Source: Zizania palustris
Taxonomy: Eukaryota > Streptophyta > Magnoliopsida > Poales > Poaceae
Length of the DNA: 64,000 nucleotides
NCBI GenBank assembly: GCA_019279435.1
Contig: JAAALK010000287.1
Location: 66,157,144 to 66,221,143 of the forward strand
Reading direction: 5' to 3'
A program made the position numbers and the translations under genes. Positions 11,640 through 22,522 of this stretch are shown here, piece after piece. The first letter of the stretch is position 1, and each line of letters begins with the position of its first letter. Under the pieces are notes generated by a model. That model had not been told where the DNA came from and ran no database searches. It saw only the letters and a list, made by a program, of their open reading frames with translations.

Positions 11640-12432
11640 AAAAAAACATTGTTATTCTTGGATAAACTGCCAATTTTAAGATGTTTCATATTTATATTTT
11701 TATTACCTAATTAATTTTTACATCAAATAACTTGCTTGTGTTACTCTATTTAGCCAATTGATAAGTAATATATGTTTGGTAAATGTTCTAATTACATATG
11801 TATGACTAAAAAATTGTTTGGTAAATGAGTGACAAAGTCTAAACACTCATTGTAGAATATCTTCCACAACATGCTAAAATCGTGTTGACATGTATTGTTT
11901 CAACTTTCTAAATATCATCAATAGGGATCGGCACCAGTGTTCTTAAGGCGTCTAGGTGGGGTTTAGGGTTAGGCGTTGATCTCCCCTTGATGGAGGTGCA
12001 TATGGCTCTTCATAATGATGAATTGCAAGATTTTCCTTGTAAATGTCTTGAGTTACTTCTATCTGTGAGGACGTTGACCAAAGTGCATATTCAACCCATT
12101 ATTGAGTGTTGCTACTCTAAACACACATGTGATCGTTGTAGACACAACTCACACTTTATGTGATACACAAGGAAGAGGAAGAATGCAACTCATGGAGTTT
12201 TGCAGCACCACACATACTTGTGCCTTTTCTCTTTCTTTTCCTTTTCTTAGAAAAAACAATTACAATGAACAACTATTTATAACACACACATTCTCATTGG
12301 CCACATCATCACATTCTCATTGGTATATCTCATGCAACTTTTTTCTTTTCTTTTTTGCTTGCTGAAACATACAAGTTGCAGTTATTTCTATGCGAAGAGG
12401 AGAGGAAAACGGGAGAAGAACAAGCTGCATAC
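11640..12432 (+). other. AT-rich intron-like stretch in the CACTA element
   Basis: No gene is visible. A CAGTGTTC followed by AAGGCGTCTAGG at 11935 resembles the left end of the hAT element at 58803, and could be a fragment. 12100-12390 is pyrimidine-rich, with repeated CACATTCTCATTGG and AACACACA words, and may be another decayed insertion. Confidence 0.3.
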
Positions 12433-14380
12433 AACTATCTACGAGGTTAAAGATGTGTATGTTGATGGGGCTCCAAAGAAGCCGAAAGAAATCACAGCTA
12501 AGTGGCGCAATGACTGTGGATGTCTCGCTAGGAAGCGATGTAAGATAGTTTGGAAAAACTAGAAGATTGTCCCTGAAGCTACAAAGAATGAATTGTGGCA
12601 GCATATAAAAGCGCATTATAAATTCCTAGAAGATCGCTTAGAAGACGCTAAAGCTTCCACATTGAAGACTATCAAGAAATCTCTTCGTACATTCAGGACT
12701 AAATTGAACACACAGTACCTTCAGAAATAAGAGTTGTCGCTCAACGACTATAAGTTTATCACGCTAAATGAATGGAACGAATTCAAATTGCAACATTGAT
12801 CGGAAGAAGCCAAACAAGAGAGCATCATGTTCAAAGAACTTAATAAGAAAAATAAGTTCCCACATAAACTTGGCCGAGGTGGATATAAGACCAAGGACAA
12901 TGAGTGGAGTACAAAGGAAGAGGAGGATCGTGCGGCTAGGTTACCTGAATAGTTTTCAGGTGCTGGTCAGCGCACTAAGAGATGGCTCCTAGGTCAAGCT
13001 AAAAAAACACTTGAGGGCCAATATATCCTCTCCGACTCACAGACTAGTGGAGTATTTCCGAAAGCGAAGGAAATCATTGAGTTGGAGAAGGATGGAAAAT
13101 TCAAGCCCGAGGGATGTAATGACCAGTTTACATCTGCTCTCGGAAATAAGGAACATCGAGGGCGCACCCAAGGTGTCTCTTCTATAGCACCCTGGAAGAA
13201 TACTTTCAAGAAGTAGGATGGTGCCACATACAAGAAGCGTCAAGCACGCACAGACGATGCCACAGAGCACCGTGCAGAGTGGGAGAGACACTTCTTTGAA
13301 TTTATTAGTGAGAATCCAAACATAATGCAGGCTGCAGTGGGACAGATAGTTGTGTCGAAGGTATGACTTAACGTACCAAGCAGTGTTGGAACAGTACAAG
13401 AGAAATTTCCTATAAATTATATCAAAGAGGACACACAATGCAGTCTACATGTATCGATTGGACGCAAAGGGCATTCCCAAGAGGCTGCATGAGGCATTTC
13501 TATGCCTGGGGACCTATTTCACAATCGGCCTATTCCCACGGAGTATACCAAGGTTCAGGTTAATGAGATCACCAACGACAAATTTATCAATGACCCCGTG
13601 GATATTCCAATGCCTGATGAGGGGATTGAGACAATCGGAGATGCACTGAATAACTTTGTCTTATGGGCGAGCCGAGATATCAAATTACTCCAGAGGCAGT
13701 CTCCGACAAGTTCTCAGAGTAAATCGCCTATTTTCTCATCGCAATCCCCCACATATCCTTCATCTCATGATATGCAAAATATAGAATCTTTATCACCTGT
13801 TGATGAGCGTGAGATAGAGGAAGAGGGAGAGGAGCCAGTGCCCGATAAAGTGGCAGATTGTCAAATGGCTCAACAACTCGAGGAACACGTGTCTAAAAAA
13901 GTGGCAGATACACAAATGGCTCAACAACACATGCCGGAGGAAGTGATCGAACCTAAAGTGGTCGAGCCTTAAGTGATAGAGCCAGTGGACGAGCTTGATC
14001 AAGTGAAAGAGTCAGTTATAACGGCCTAGCCTCAAGTGATAGAGCCAGTGGATGAGCCTGATCAAATGAAAGAGTCAGTTACAGCGGTCGAGCCCGAGCC
14101 CGAGAAACAAGAGGCATGCCCAAAGCCCACAATCCACAAGACAATTGTTCAAGTTGGGCAGTGTTCTGAGCCAAAGTCTGAAATGCTCAAATTCTTTACC
14201 ACTGTGGGGAAAACACGTTCTATGCTCGTAGAGGCTCCCGTAAAGGCTCCCGTAAAGGCTCCAGTACAAAAGCAGGGGTCACTTTATGTGGATCAATGGA
14301 CCTACGGAGACGATGATTATATCGAGTACGAACCAAGCAAACCATTCTTACCCCAACGAGTACTTAAGAGTATGAACTAG
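12433..14380 (+). pseudogene. TnpA/Ptta-like (Transposase_24 type) CACTA protein, broken
   Basis: The plus strand encodes the conserved block of plant En/Spm second-gene proteins. Readable pieces include KEITAKWRNDCGCLARKRC near 12486, LKTIKKSLRTFRTKLN near 12660, GQRTKRWLLGQAKKTLEG near 12970 and AEWERHFFEFISENPNIM near 13275. A region follows on bringing the N-terminal domain into contact with the tail (PDEGIETIGDALNNFVLWA near 13610). It is followed by an acidic Pro/Glu/Val-rich region containing 21-residue tandem repeats. Stops at 12560, 12730, 12797, 12950 and 13214, together with one frame change near 13500, make it a pseudogene. The family binds subterminal repeats in characterised elements. 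Confidence 0.75.
13973..14098 (+). repeat. 63 bp in-frame tandem duplication in the TnpA-like gene
   Basis: Two units starting GTGATAGAGCCAGTGGA at 13973 and 14036 encode two copies of a 21-residue VIEPVDE…ESV repeat. The first copy carries two TAG/TAA-type interruptions. A shorter 12 bp run (GTAAAGGCTCCC) follows near 14237-14265. Confidence 0.7.
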
Positions 14381-15620
14381 GAGATGCAAACATTTCATGA
14401 CTGGTACCTTGAAGCGTCTTCATTAGGTGTTATACAAATAGAAATTAAGGTTCCAAGAGAAGTATTCAACTGCCCAGAGTTTACTCTTGCACTATTTTTC
14501 GACGACTTCCACCGGATATTCCATCTAAAGCGAACCGACATCACAAGCATGATGCTTTGGTGTCTATAAGTAGTTTTTACTTTGTCAATACAAAGCAAAA
14601 ATCAATAACTTCTTATATTGACTAGTGTTTCATAACATATGCAGTTTGAATTCATTTAGTGATAAGTCTAAATAATATGGGTACTTGAACCCATCATTGA
14701 TAAGTCAAAGTACACTGATCCCAGTATTGAACCAGAACGATGCAAAGTACTAGAGTGCGGGTCGGAAAAAGTTTCAAAGGAAGATATTCAATAAAGACCA
14801 AGACACACTTAAGGAGAACAAAAGGAATTGTGTCGTGTTGTATATTGTGTGGTGCATGTTTCAATGGAAAGACAGAGAAATGATAACCAGGGCATATAAC
14901 TTTAAGTAAGTATACCCACTATATCCACTTAATCACGTTTTATCGATTATGAAACTAACATAATCACATATTACTTATTTCGATAGTGATCATTAGATTG
15001 CACTTCTGATATTCCTGAAGAACTCCAGGGTTTGGGTGCTTGACTCTCGATAAACCCAGAAAAGAATATCAAGATATAATAAATGTTCTTCGGAGTGCAT
15101 ATAAATATTACGCGAAAAAGTTAGATTTCCCATATGATCCACAAAGGCCGAAAGAAATGCATATCAGACCTAACTATCCGGTAAGATTATATTTTGAAAT
15201 TTATTAATTCTAATAATAAAGCCAAACTATATATCGTTCTAACTTTGTCTATTTTGAAGTGTCACAAATAACTTCTCGGTTCGGTGCATTGCAGTTATTA
15301 CACTTGTGATTTCATGAGCAATGACTTAGGAAAGTTTGCGCGGACAGTCTCTGAGGATACTAATGAAGTAAGTAGATTTATTGTGTGTTAATCTAATATA
15401 ACCTGCAACGTATGTACTTATATGTTATGTATGCATACGTCACGTCCATCAACCGTTACCGAGAAGAACCAACTCTCTGAGACAAAAATGTATGGAATCG
15501 TATCAAGGATGTGCTGATGAGGACATCCCTACCAATGATACAACCATACATGAATACCAAGATTTAATTATTCGAGTTCGAGCACGATGATTAAATTTCC
15601 AGGTCAACTCATTTCTAAAT
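14381..15620 (+). pseudogene. Ulp1-like (C48) cysteine protease region, broken
   Basis: Three separated pieces together resemble a plant Ulp1 protease domain. Near 14985-15045 a DH[W] motif is damaged to DH*, followed by IALLIFLKNSRVWVLDS, which supplies His and Asp. At 15060-15180 there is a helical segment (YQDIINVLRSAYKYYAKK). At 15259-15370 there is CHK*LLGSVHCSYYTCDFM, which supplies the catalytic Cys and an expected Gln lost to TAA. The AT-rich gaps between them have intron-like edges. Ulp1 domains are known passengers of grass CACTA and Mutator elements. The upstream 14384-14569 frame (FHDWYLEASSLG) may be its first exon or the TnpA tail. Not functional as it stands. Confidence 0.6.
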
Positions 15621-15684
15621 ATCTTAGTATATTATCTTGGGAATAAATTACAACCTAATATTATTATTATTGTTAGGAACCATG

Positions 15685-17025
15685 TGTTGACACGAAAACA
15701 TGCCCCCGCACTTGGGTTAGTTCGACGATCCAAAAGTGTGTGGATACTTAGGGGCGAGCCTAAGCGTAACACAGCACTGACGTCGCGTTTTGACTACCCT
15801 TAGTCGTGGTAAGGGGGGTGGAGTCGCCAGGAAATCAAATCACACAAAATAATCCAATTAGCCAAAAGAAATATATTGAATAGAGTAAAACAACAAACCG
15901 GTCGGAGCCTGTCTGCTTCGAAGTATAGTGCGAAGGGGGTCACCGAAGTATACCTTCGGCGTCTGACACGATGTGTCCCGCCGACGGGTGCCTTCGACGC
16001 TCGGACTGATCTGGCCGAGGATGAACTCCGAATGGATCTGTACGCGACAATCACCTCCGAACAGCGGGGTTCGGCGTGAAGTCTCTGATACAGTAAGATA
16101 CAGAATAATGACTCAAGCACAACGCGCGAGCACGACTTTGTCCGGAGCGGAGTACGAGTGTTGTGAAGCTTGTCGTGACGAAGTCTGTTGGCAAAGCGTG
16201 TGGTCAAAGCAATTCGTCTCACCGAAGGGTGTTCTGGCAACCTCCGAAACCGATCTCTCAGCTCCAGACACCTCCGACGAAGTAGCTCCGAACGTAGGAA
16301 ACCTACAACAAGTAAGATTCGAAGTACCAATTCGGCCTGAGGACCGAATTCTACTAAGTGTTGCACTAGTGGTGAAGGTAGCAATCTGTTACGCAGATTA
16401 GCGAATACTTCACAGGCGAAGTAACAAGGCGATAGCAATCTATTACACAGATTAGCGGATACTTCACAAGAGAACTAACAAGGCGATAGCAATCTATTAC
16501 ATAGATTAATGGATACTTCACAAACGAAGTAACAAGGATTACCACTATTCCGAAGTGGCCGTCGGAGGGCTTCTAGGAAAACCCACGAAGAGTACAGAAA
16601 AGTAAAGGTAAATAAATGTGATTCAAAGCTAGGGCTTTGTGTTTGATTTGTGTTGGGGGAGCCCTCTGAACTGGCTTCGCCTCTATATTTATAGGGGCTA
16701 TACCTCTGATCTAATCGGCTATAATTCGGCTGAATAGAGATAAAAACTTAGCCGGAATAGTGTCCAACTCTATCTCTGCTGAAGTGGGCCTTCGCCGGGC
16801 CCGTCGAAGACTACTCCTCGGGCCAAAGCTTCGGTGGTGTGGGCCTCCGAAGGCTTCCTGGCCGAAGACCGTGGGCTGGCTGGAAGCTTCCGGAGCCCAT
16901 AGCCCAATGGTCCTTCGGCCCTATAAGGCTTCGGCCTGACCCGGGACATGTGTATTTCTGGCCCAAATTACCAAAATTGATATTTTGACCATCTTAGCCA
17001 TTGATGCCATTTTTTGCTATCAACA
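15685..17025 (-). repeat. 3' LTR of Tat element C
   Basis: It starts TGTTGACA and ends TATCAACA. On the minus strand a TATAAATATA box lies at 16684-16693. The LTR is dense in CTTCGG/CCGAAG words. It contains three ~55 bp tandem units (GCAATCTGTTACGCAGATTA type, starting near 16381, 16435 and 16490). The polypurine tract and integrase lie to the right, fixing it as the 3' LTR. Confidence 0.85.
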
Positions 17026-17043
17026 CATGTCCCCCTGCCTTTT
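17026..17043 (-). other. Polypurine tract of element C
   Basis: The minus strand reads AAAAGGCAGGGGGACATG directly before the LTR. This purine run is the expected primer for plus-strand DNA synthesis in an LTR retrotransposon. The same tract in decayed form adjoins the LTR at 5228-6237. Confidence 0.75.
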
Positions 17044-17113
17044 AGTGAACTAAGTGAACTAAAAGCACAACGAGCTAAAGACGATACCTTCCATATCGGC
17101 CTTTCGACACCTT

Positions 17114-18350
17114 TTACACTGTTTGCCACACACTTGGGAAATACCTTTTCAAGTATCTACCATTCAAAGCTCTTCGAAACCGCTCTCCTTGCAGAGATTC
17201 TAACACATATGCATTGCCAGGAGCGATTTCAGCTATTTTAAAAGGGCCTTCCCAACTAGGTGACCATTTACCAAACTTGGGACTCTTAGTGCCTAAAGGT
17301 AAAATTGTCTTCCAAACCAAGTCACCCACTTGAAACGATTTTGGTTTGACCTTCTTATTGTAGGCTTTAGCTACTCTCCTCTTGTCTACTTCTATGGCTT
17401 CTAAAGCCTTCAATCTCTTATCGGTCACTTCTTCTAGATTGTCCTTCAAAAGAGTTTCATACTCGTCGACCGATAAGCCATCTTGCCTTAACACCCTTAG
17501 AGAACCAAGATCTACCTCTACAGGTAGAACGACTTCTTGTCCATACACTAACTCGTATGGACTAACCTTGGTAGCACCGTGCTTTGCAATCCTACAAGCC
17601 CATAACGCCTCGGAAAGCACTTCATGCCACCTTTTAGGGAACTCTTCAATTTTCTTCCTAATGAGCTTAATACGGTTTTATTACTAGACTCAGCCTAACC
17701 ATTGGCCTGAGCATAGTAGGGCGAAGAGCTTATCAACTTAATACCATAATATTCGGTGAAGTCCCTCATTTCCTTAGAAACAAATGAACTACCTTGATCT
17801 GTAGTGCGAGTTTGAGGAATGTCAAATCTATGTATGATGTGCTTCAAGATAAAGTCAAGTACCTCGTTGTGAGTCATGTTCTTGAGAGGCACGGCCTCGG
17901 TCCACTTGGTCAAGTAATATGTTGCCATCAACACGAATCGATGCCCTTTTGAGGAAGGAGGGTGAATTTGGCCGATGAAGTCTAAACCCCAACCTCGGAA
18001 CGGCCATGGCTTGACAATAGAATTGAGTAATGAAGCAGGAGCTAACTGAATATTGCCAAACTTCTGACATGCCTCACACCCTCCATAATACTTAAAACAA
18101 TCCTCAGTCATAGTCGGCTAGTAGAAACCCACTCTTTTGAGCATCCAACTCATTTTCTGGGCCGACTGATGAGTGCCACAAAGTCCTTCATGGAATTCTC
18201 CCGCAGCTACCTGGGATTGTTTGTGGTCTAGACACTTTAATAGTACTCCGTCAATGGTTCGGCGATACAGTGTGTCACCTATCAACAAAAATTTAAACGC
18301 TTGTCGCTGAACTTTCCGATCAACCCTTTGGCTAGGGTCTCTCAAATACT
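17114..18350 (-). pseudogene. Integrase, pol copy 1 of element C
   Basis: On the minus strand the zinc-finger end reads CEACQKFGNIQLAP (near 18070). The core has LDFIGQIHPP with the first Asp, then TTDQGSSF with the second. The catalytic Glu region is cut by a stop near 17694. The C-terminal part (17114-17620) runs from SEALWACRIAKHGATK to RRALNGRYLKRYFPSVW. Frame breaks at about 17690 and 18115 split the gene into three frames. Integrase would join element DNA to the target, but this copy is inactive. Confidence 0.85.
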
Positions 18351-18419
18351 AGACGATTGGAATTCTCCAATCGCACTTATGGGCTTCGGAGGGTTTCGCT
18401 AGTTCACTCCCCGAAAAAA

Positions 18420-18725
18420 TATCCAGGTTACTGATTTCGGGGTGCCCCCTGAGCCCTTCCTGCTCCTACCGAAGCCTAGCTGGACTGGCCGCGCGGAGCG
18501 CATCAGGTCGAAGCCCCCTGCTAGAGGATCCGGGCTCCGGGAGACCCTCACTGTCACGAGGACTCCGGCTCGCGGGCTCCGGTGTGCTAGACCCTTCGAT
18601 GGACAGAGTACTCCGGCCCCAGGATTTTAGCCCGCGACAGTCTTTGGCAGTCGGAGGGGTCCGACCCGAAGGGTGCGCCTGTCCAAAGTTACTGGCTTCG
18701 GCAGTGAGACCAAACATTGGCTTCT
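18420..18725 (-). repeat. CCGAAG/CTTCGG-rich linker between RNase H and integrase (copy 1)
   Basis: This GC-rich linker has biased composition and carries CTTCGG/CCGAAG words like those in the element's LTRs. It sits between the second RNase H and integrase. It reads through in frame from the RNase H side (GSSTPEPASRSPRDSEG), giving a Ser/Pro/Arg-rich, probably disordered spacer. Confidence 0.6.
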
Positions 18726-18739
18726 CCTGTATAGAAAAT

Positions 18740-20922
18740 TTCCCTCTCCTAACTTGATAACCAGATGCTTGCTGAGCCAAATCATTTGCAACTGAATTGG
18801 CTTCTTTCGATACATGAGAAATTTTGAAGTCATCAAAAGTAGCAACTATGTCCAGGCACTTATCCAAGTAGCTATTTAGCAAGCCATTAAAACATTGAGC
18901 ACTCTTAGCCACTTGTTGTACCACTAACAGGGAATCACCATGTGCGTGGATGTGTTTAACACCCATGGAATCTAACAATTGAAGCCCTAGTAGTAAAGCC
19001 TCGTATTCATCTTGGTTATTAGTAGAAGAAAACTCTAGACAAGTCGAGGTCTCAAAGTGCATTCTGCTAGGTGATACGAGAACCACTCCAATACCTTGGC
19101 CATTTTTGCAAGCTGAACCATCAAAGTAAAGTTTCCATGGTATTACCTCAATCAAAGCAACATTGTCACTCTAACTGATGTCTATGTGGTGATCAACTAT
19201 AAAGTTGGCTACGATCTGGCCTTTCATAGCTCTTAGGGGTTCATAGGCCAAATCATACTCGATCAAAGCATAAGCCCACTTTCCAATTATTCTACTTAGA
19301 ATCGGCTTTTGCAACATGTGTTTTATAACATTGGTTTGGCAAATGACAACACATGTAGTATGGAGAAGATAGTGGCGCAATTTGGTGCACGCGTAGTAAA
19401 GTGATAAACACAAACGTTCCACAAACGCGTACCTGGTCTCGGCGTCCAATAGGCGACGGCTCAAGAACGTGATGATGTACTCCTTTCCTTCTATCTCCTG
19501 GGTTAGCACGGCCCTGATTACACTATCTTCGGCAGCGATGTACAACCGAAACGGAATTCCGGCTTTAGGTGCTCTCACTACGGGTGGTGATGACAAGCAC
19601 TTCTTGATTTTCTCAAAGGCGCTTTGTTGGCTTGCCCCCCAAGTGAACTCGGCCTCGTTCTTTAACTGGAGTATGGGGACAAAGGCATCAATCTTGCCAG
19701 ACAAGTTAGATATAAAGCAACACAAATAATTCATCTTGCCTAGCAACTTTTGCACATCTTTTTTGCATGTCGGCGCCGTAACATTTCTAATTTTTTACAG
19801 CCTCTTAGGATCAATCTCTATGCCTCTTTCATGAATCATGAAACCTAAGAACTTACCCGCCGACATACCAAAAGCACATTTGAGTGGGTTCATTTTTAAG
19901 TCATACTGTCGCATCCTATCAAAAGCAACTTTCAAATCGACTAAGGGTGTGTTTGGTTCTGCTGTGAGCTGTGAAAAAGCTGCTGTGAGTTGCCTGCTAT
20001 GAAAAAGCTGCTGTGAGATGCCTGCTGTGAAAAAGCTAAAAGTCGTTTGGTTGAAGCTGCTGTGAAAAAACTGCTGTGAGCTGACTGTTTTTTATAACTT
20101 ACGTAATTTTCATCATTATAATATTCTATACATATATATAAATAGGAAATACTCAACATTGATGCAACTGAATAACTAAAAAATATATTAGATAAATAAA
20201 AAAGTGCATAGTTTATTTTATAAAGTAACCGAAAACCACATATTATCTCATGAAATTGTGCAAAGCAATACAAACCATAATAATGTTAAATCAATTAAGA
20301 CACCTTGAATTCATACTTTTTAATCTGAACTAAAAATCAGAAAAGCAAAAAAGCAGGGTCCAGGCTGCTTCCAAATTTGTACTAGAAAAAAGCTGCTTTT
20401 TCACAGCAGAAGCAGTTTTGGTAAACCCGTTTGGTTCAGCTTCTGCTTTTTCACAGCAGAAGCAGATTTGAAAAGCAGAACCAAACGCACCCTAAATGGT
20501 TTCCCATAGCGTCTGATTTGACTACAACGTCATCAATATAAACTTCTAACATAACTCCTAGCAAGTCATGAAAGATTAAGTTCATAGCACGCTGATATGT
20601 GGCACCAGCATTTTTCAAACCAAAAGTCATGATGACCCACTCGAATAAACCGACAAACCCAGGGCATCAAAAGGCGGTTTTGTAGACGTCCTCTTCGGCC
20701 ATAAAGATTTGGTTATAACCCGCATTGCCATCAAGAAAGCTTAGTACCTTGAGCCCTGAAGCATCGTTGATTAGCATGTCGGCTATCAGCATCAGATATT
20801 CGTCCTTCGGAGTGGCCTTGTTTAGATCCCTGAAATCAATACATACTCGTATCTTGTCGCTCCCCTTCTTCTCTACAGGCACAATGTTAGCGACCCATTC
20901 TACGTACCTGCATGGCCTAATA
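18740..20922 (-). pseudogene. RT and dual RNase H, pol copy 1 of element C
   Basis: From right to left the minus strand gives part of RT (VCIDFRDLNKATPKDEY near 20860; FLDGNAGYNQIFMAEEDVYK), then a MITE interrupting the sequence before the connection. The Ty3-type RNase H follows (FEKIKKCLSSPPVV near 19600; ITFLSRRLLDAETRYAF). A second, plant-type RNase H ends it (LYFDGSACKNGQGIGVV near 19110; NNQDEYEALLLGLQ; HAHGDSLLVVQQV), retaining Asp/Glu/Asp residues. The palm region containing YxDD is next to the MITE. The N-terminal edge is the recombination junction at 20919-20922. Confidence 0.85.
19945..20492. mobile_element. Tourist-like (PIF/Harbinger) MITE with TAA duplication
   Basis: The 548 bp insert has terminal inverted repeats GGGTGTGTTTGGTTCTGCT (left) and GGGTGCGTTTGGTTCTGCT (right, reverse complement), one mismatch in 19. 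It is flanked by TAA on both sides (19942-19944 and 20493-20495). The uninterrupted copy of the same RT (near 23704) reads CGGCTAAATGG, confirming a single TAA before insertion. Subterminal DNA repeats AGCTGCTGTGAAAAAG and CTGCTTTTTCACAGCAG words. No transposase is encoded, so it moved with a PIF/Harbinger enzyme in trans. Confidence 0.93.
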
Positions 20923-22185
20923 CCTCTTAGAGTACCTACCATTTAAAGCTCTTCGAAACCGATCTCCCTGTAGGGACTCCAACACGTATGCGTTGCTGGG
21001 AGCTATTTCGGCTAACTTAAAGGGACCTTCCCAACTAGGTAACCATTTACCAAATTTGGGACTCTTCGTGCCTAAGGGTAAAATAATTTTCCACACCAAG
21101 TCTCCTATTTGAAACGATTTTGGTCTAACCTTCTTGTTGTAGGCTTTAGCTACTCTCTTCTTGTCTACTTCTATGGCTTCTAAAGCCCTTAGCCTCTTAT
21201 CGATCACTTCCTCAAGATTATCTTTTAGAAGAGTTTCATATTCATCGACCGATAAGTCGTCTTGCTTTAACACCCTTAAGGATCCAAGATCTACCTCCAC
21301 AGGCAGGATGACTTCTTGTCCATATACCAACTCATATGGACTGACCTTGGTGGCACCGTGCTTTGCAATCCTACAAGCCCATAACGCCTCGAAAAGCACT
21401 TCATGTCACCTTTTAGGAAACTCTTCAATCTTCTTCTTAATAAGCTTAATTACGGTTTTATTACTAGACTCAGCCTGACCATTGGCCTGAGCATAGTAAG
21501 GTGAAGAGTTTATCAACTTAATGCCATAGTATTCGACGAAGTCCCTTACTTCTTTAGAAACAAATGAACTACCTTGATCCGTAGTGAGGGTTTGAGGGAT
21601 GTTGAATCTGTGTATGATGTGCTTCAAAATAAAATCATGTACCTCATTGTGAGTCATGTTCTTGAGAGGTACGTCCTCGGTCCATTTGGTGAAATAATCT
21701 GTCGCCATCAACACGAACCGATGCCCCTTTGAGGAAGGAGGGTAGATCTGGCCTATGAAGTCTAAACCCCAACCTCGAAACGGCCATGGCTTGACAATAG
21801 GATTGAGCAATGAGGCAGGAGCTAACTGGATGTTGCCAAACTTCTGACATGCCTCACACCCTTTGTAGTACTTGAAACAATCTTCAATCATAGTCGGCCA
21901 ATAAAAACCCGCTCTTTTGAGCATCCAACTCATCTTTTGGGCCGACTGGTGAGTGCCGCAAAGCCCCTCATGGACTTCTCCTATAGCCACCTAGGACTGC
22001 TCGTGGTCTAAACACTTCAACAGCACTTCGTCGATGGTCCGGCGATATAATGTGTCGTCTACCAACACGAATTTAAACGCTTGTCGCCGAACCTTCTGAT
22101 CAACCCTTTGGCTAGGGTCTCTCAAATACTGGACGATTGGGACTCTCCAATCGCCCTTACAGGTTTCAGAGGGCTTCGCTGGTCC
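20923..22185 (-). pseudogene. Integrase, pol copy 2 of element C
   Basis: The minus strand repeats the integrase of 17114-18350, with CEACQKFGNIQLAP near 21855, LDFIGQIYPP, TTDQGSSF and a preserved catalytic stretch ending AESSNKTVIKLIKKK (near 21440). The C-terminal part is at 20917-21399 and reads to ALNGRYSKRY, where it meets RT sequence of copy 1 at the junction. One frame break near 21402 and another near 21992 interrupt it. It is better preserved than copy 1. Confidence 0.85.
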
Positions 22186-22520
22186 ATCTTCTTCTAAAAC
22201 ACTGACTTCGGGGTGCCCCCCGGGCCATTCCAGCTCCTGCCGAAGCCTGGCCGAGGTGGTCGTTCAGAGTGTGCTGGACCGAAGCCCTTCGGAAGGTTCG
22301 GACCCTAGGGAATCTTCTCCGTCCGAGGGGCTTTGGACTATAGACACCGGCGTGCTGGATCCCTTGGTGGGCGGGGCACTCCGATCCAGGGGCTTCGGTG
22401 TGCGGCGGCCTTCGGCGACCCGAGGGGTTCGACCCGAAGGGTGTGCCTGCCCGGCGTCACTGGCTTCGGCAGTGAGACAAAACACCGGCTTCTCCAATAC
22501 AGAAAATTTCCCTCTCCTGA
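22186..22520 (-). repeat. CCGAAG/CTTCGG-rich linker (copy 2)
   Basis: This is the counterpart of 18420-18725, again dense in CTTCGG/CCGAAG and coding for a Ser/Pro/Gly/Arg-rich spacer. A 2 bp loss near 22527 compared with copy 1 (GGTTATCAAGTT against TGGTAGAGTC on the minus strand) shifts the frame and ends the upstream ORF just before the linker. Confidence 0.6.
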
Positions 22521-22522
22521 CT

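Larger units (their letters stand above)
6650..15684 (+). mobile_element. CACTA (En/Spm) element, 3' end missing
   Basis: The element begins CACTACTACAAATCGC at 6650, inside integrase sequence. It contains, in order and all on the plus strand, a subterminal repeat region with a TATA box, a TNP2-type transposase, a long inverted repeat with a second TATA box, a TnpA/Ptta-like gene and a Ulp1-like protease region. This set is typical of large grass CACTA elements. No matching CACTA terminus (…GTAGTG) is present before the Tat LTR at 15685, so the 3' end was lost. A target duplication cannot be tested. All genes carry stops. Confidence 0.85.

Noticed and set aside
15973..16401. ORFs on both strands in 15800-16440
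   Set aside because: They fall within the 3' LTR of Tat element C, which has no coding role.
19941..20273. 110-codon minus-strand ORF with 'SQQASHSSFF' repeats
   Set aside because: It is the translation of the subterminal repeats of the Tourist MITE and not a gene.
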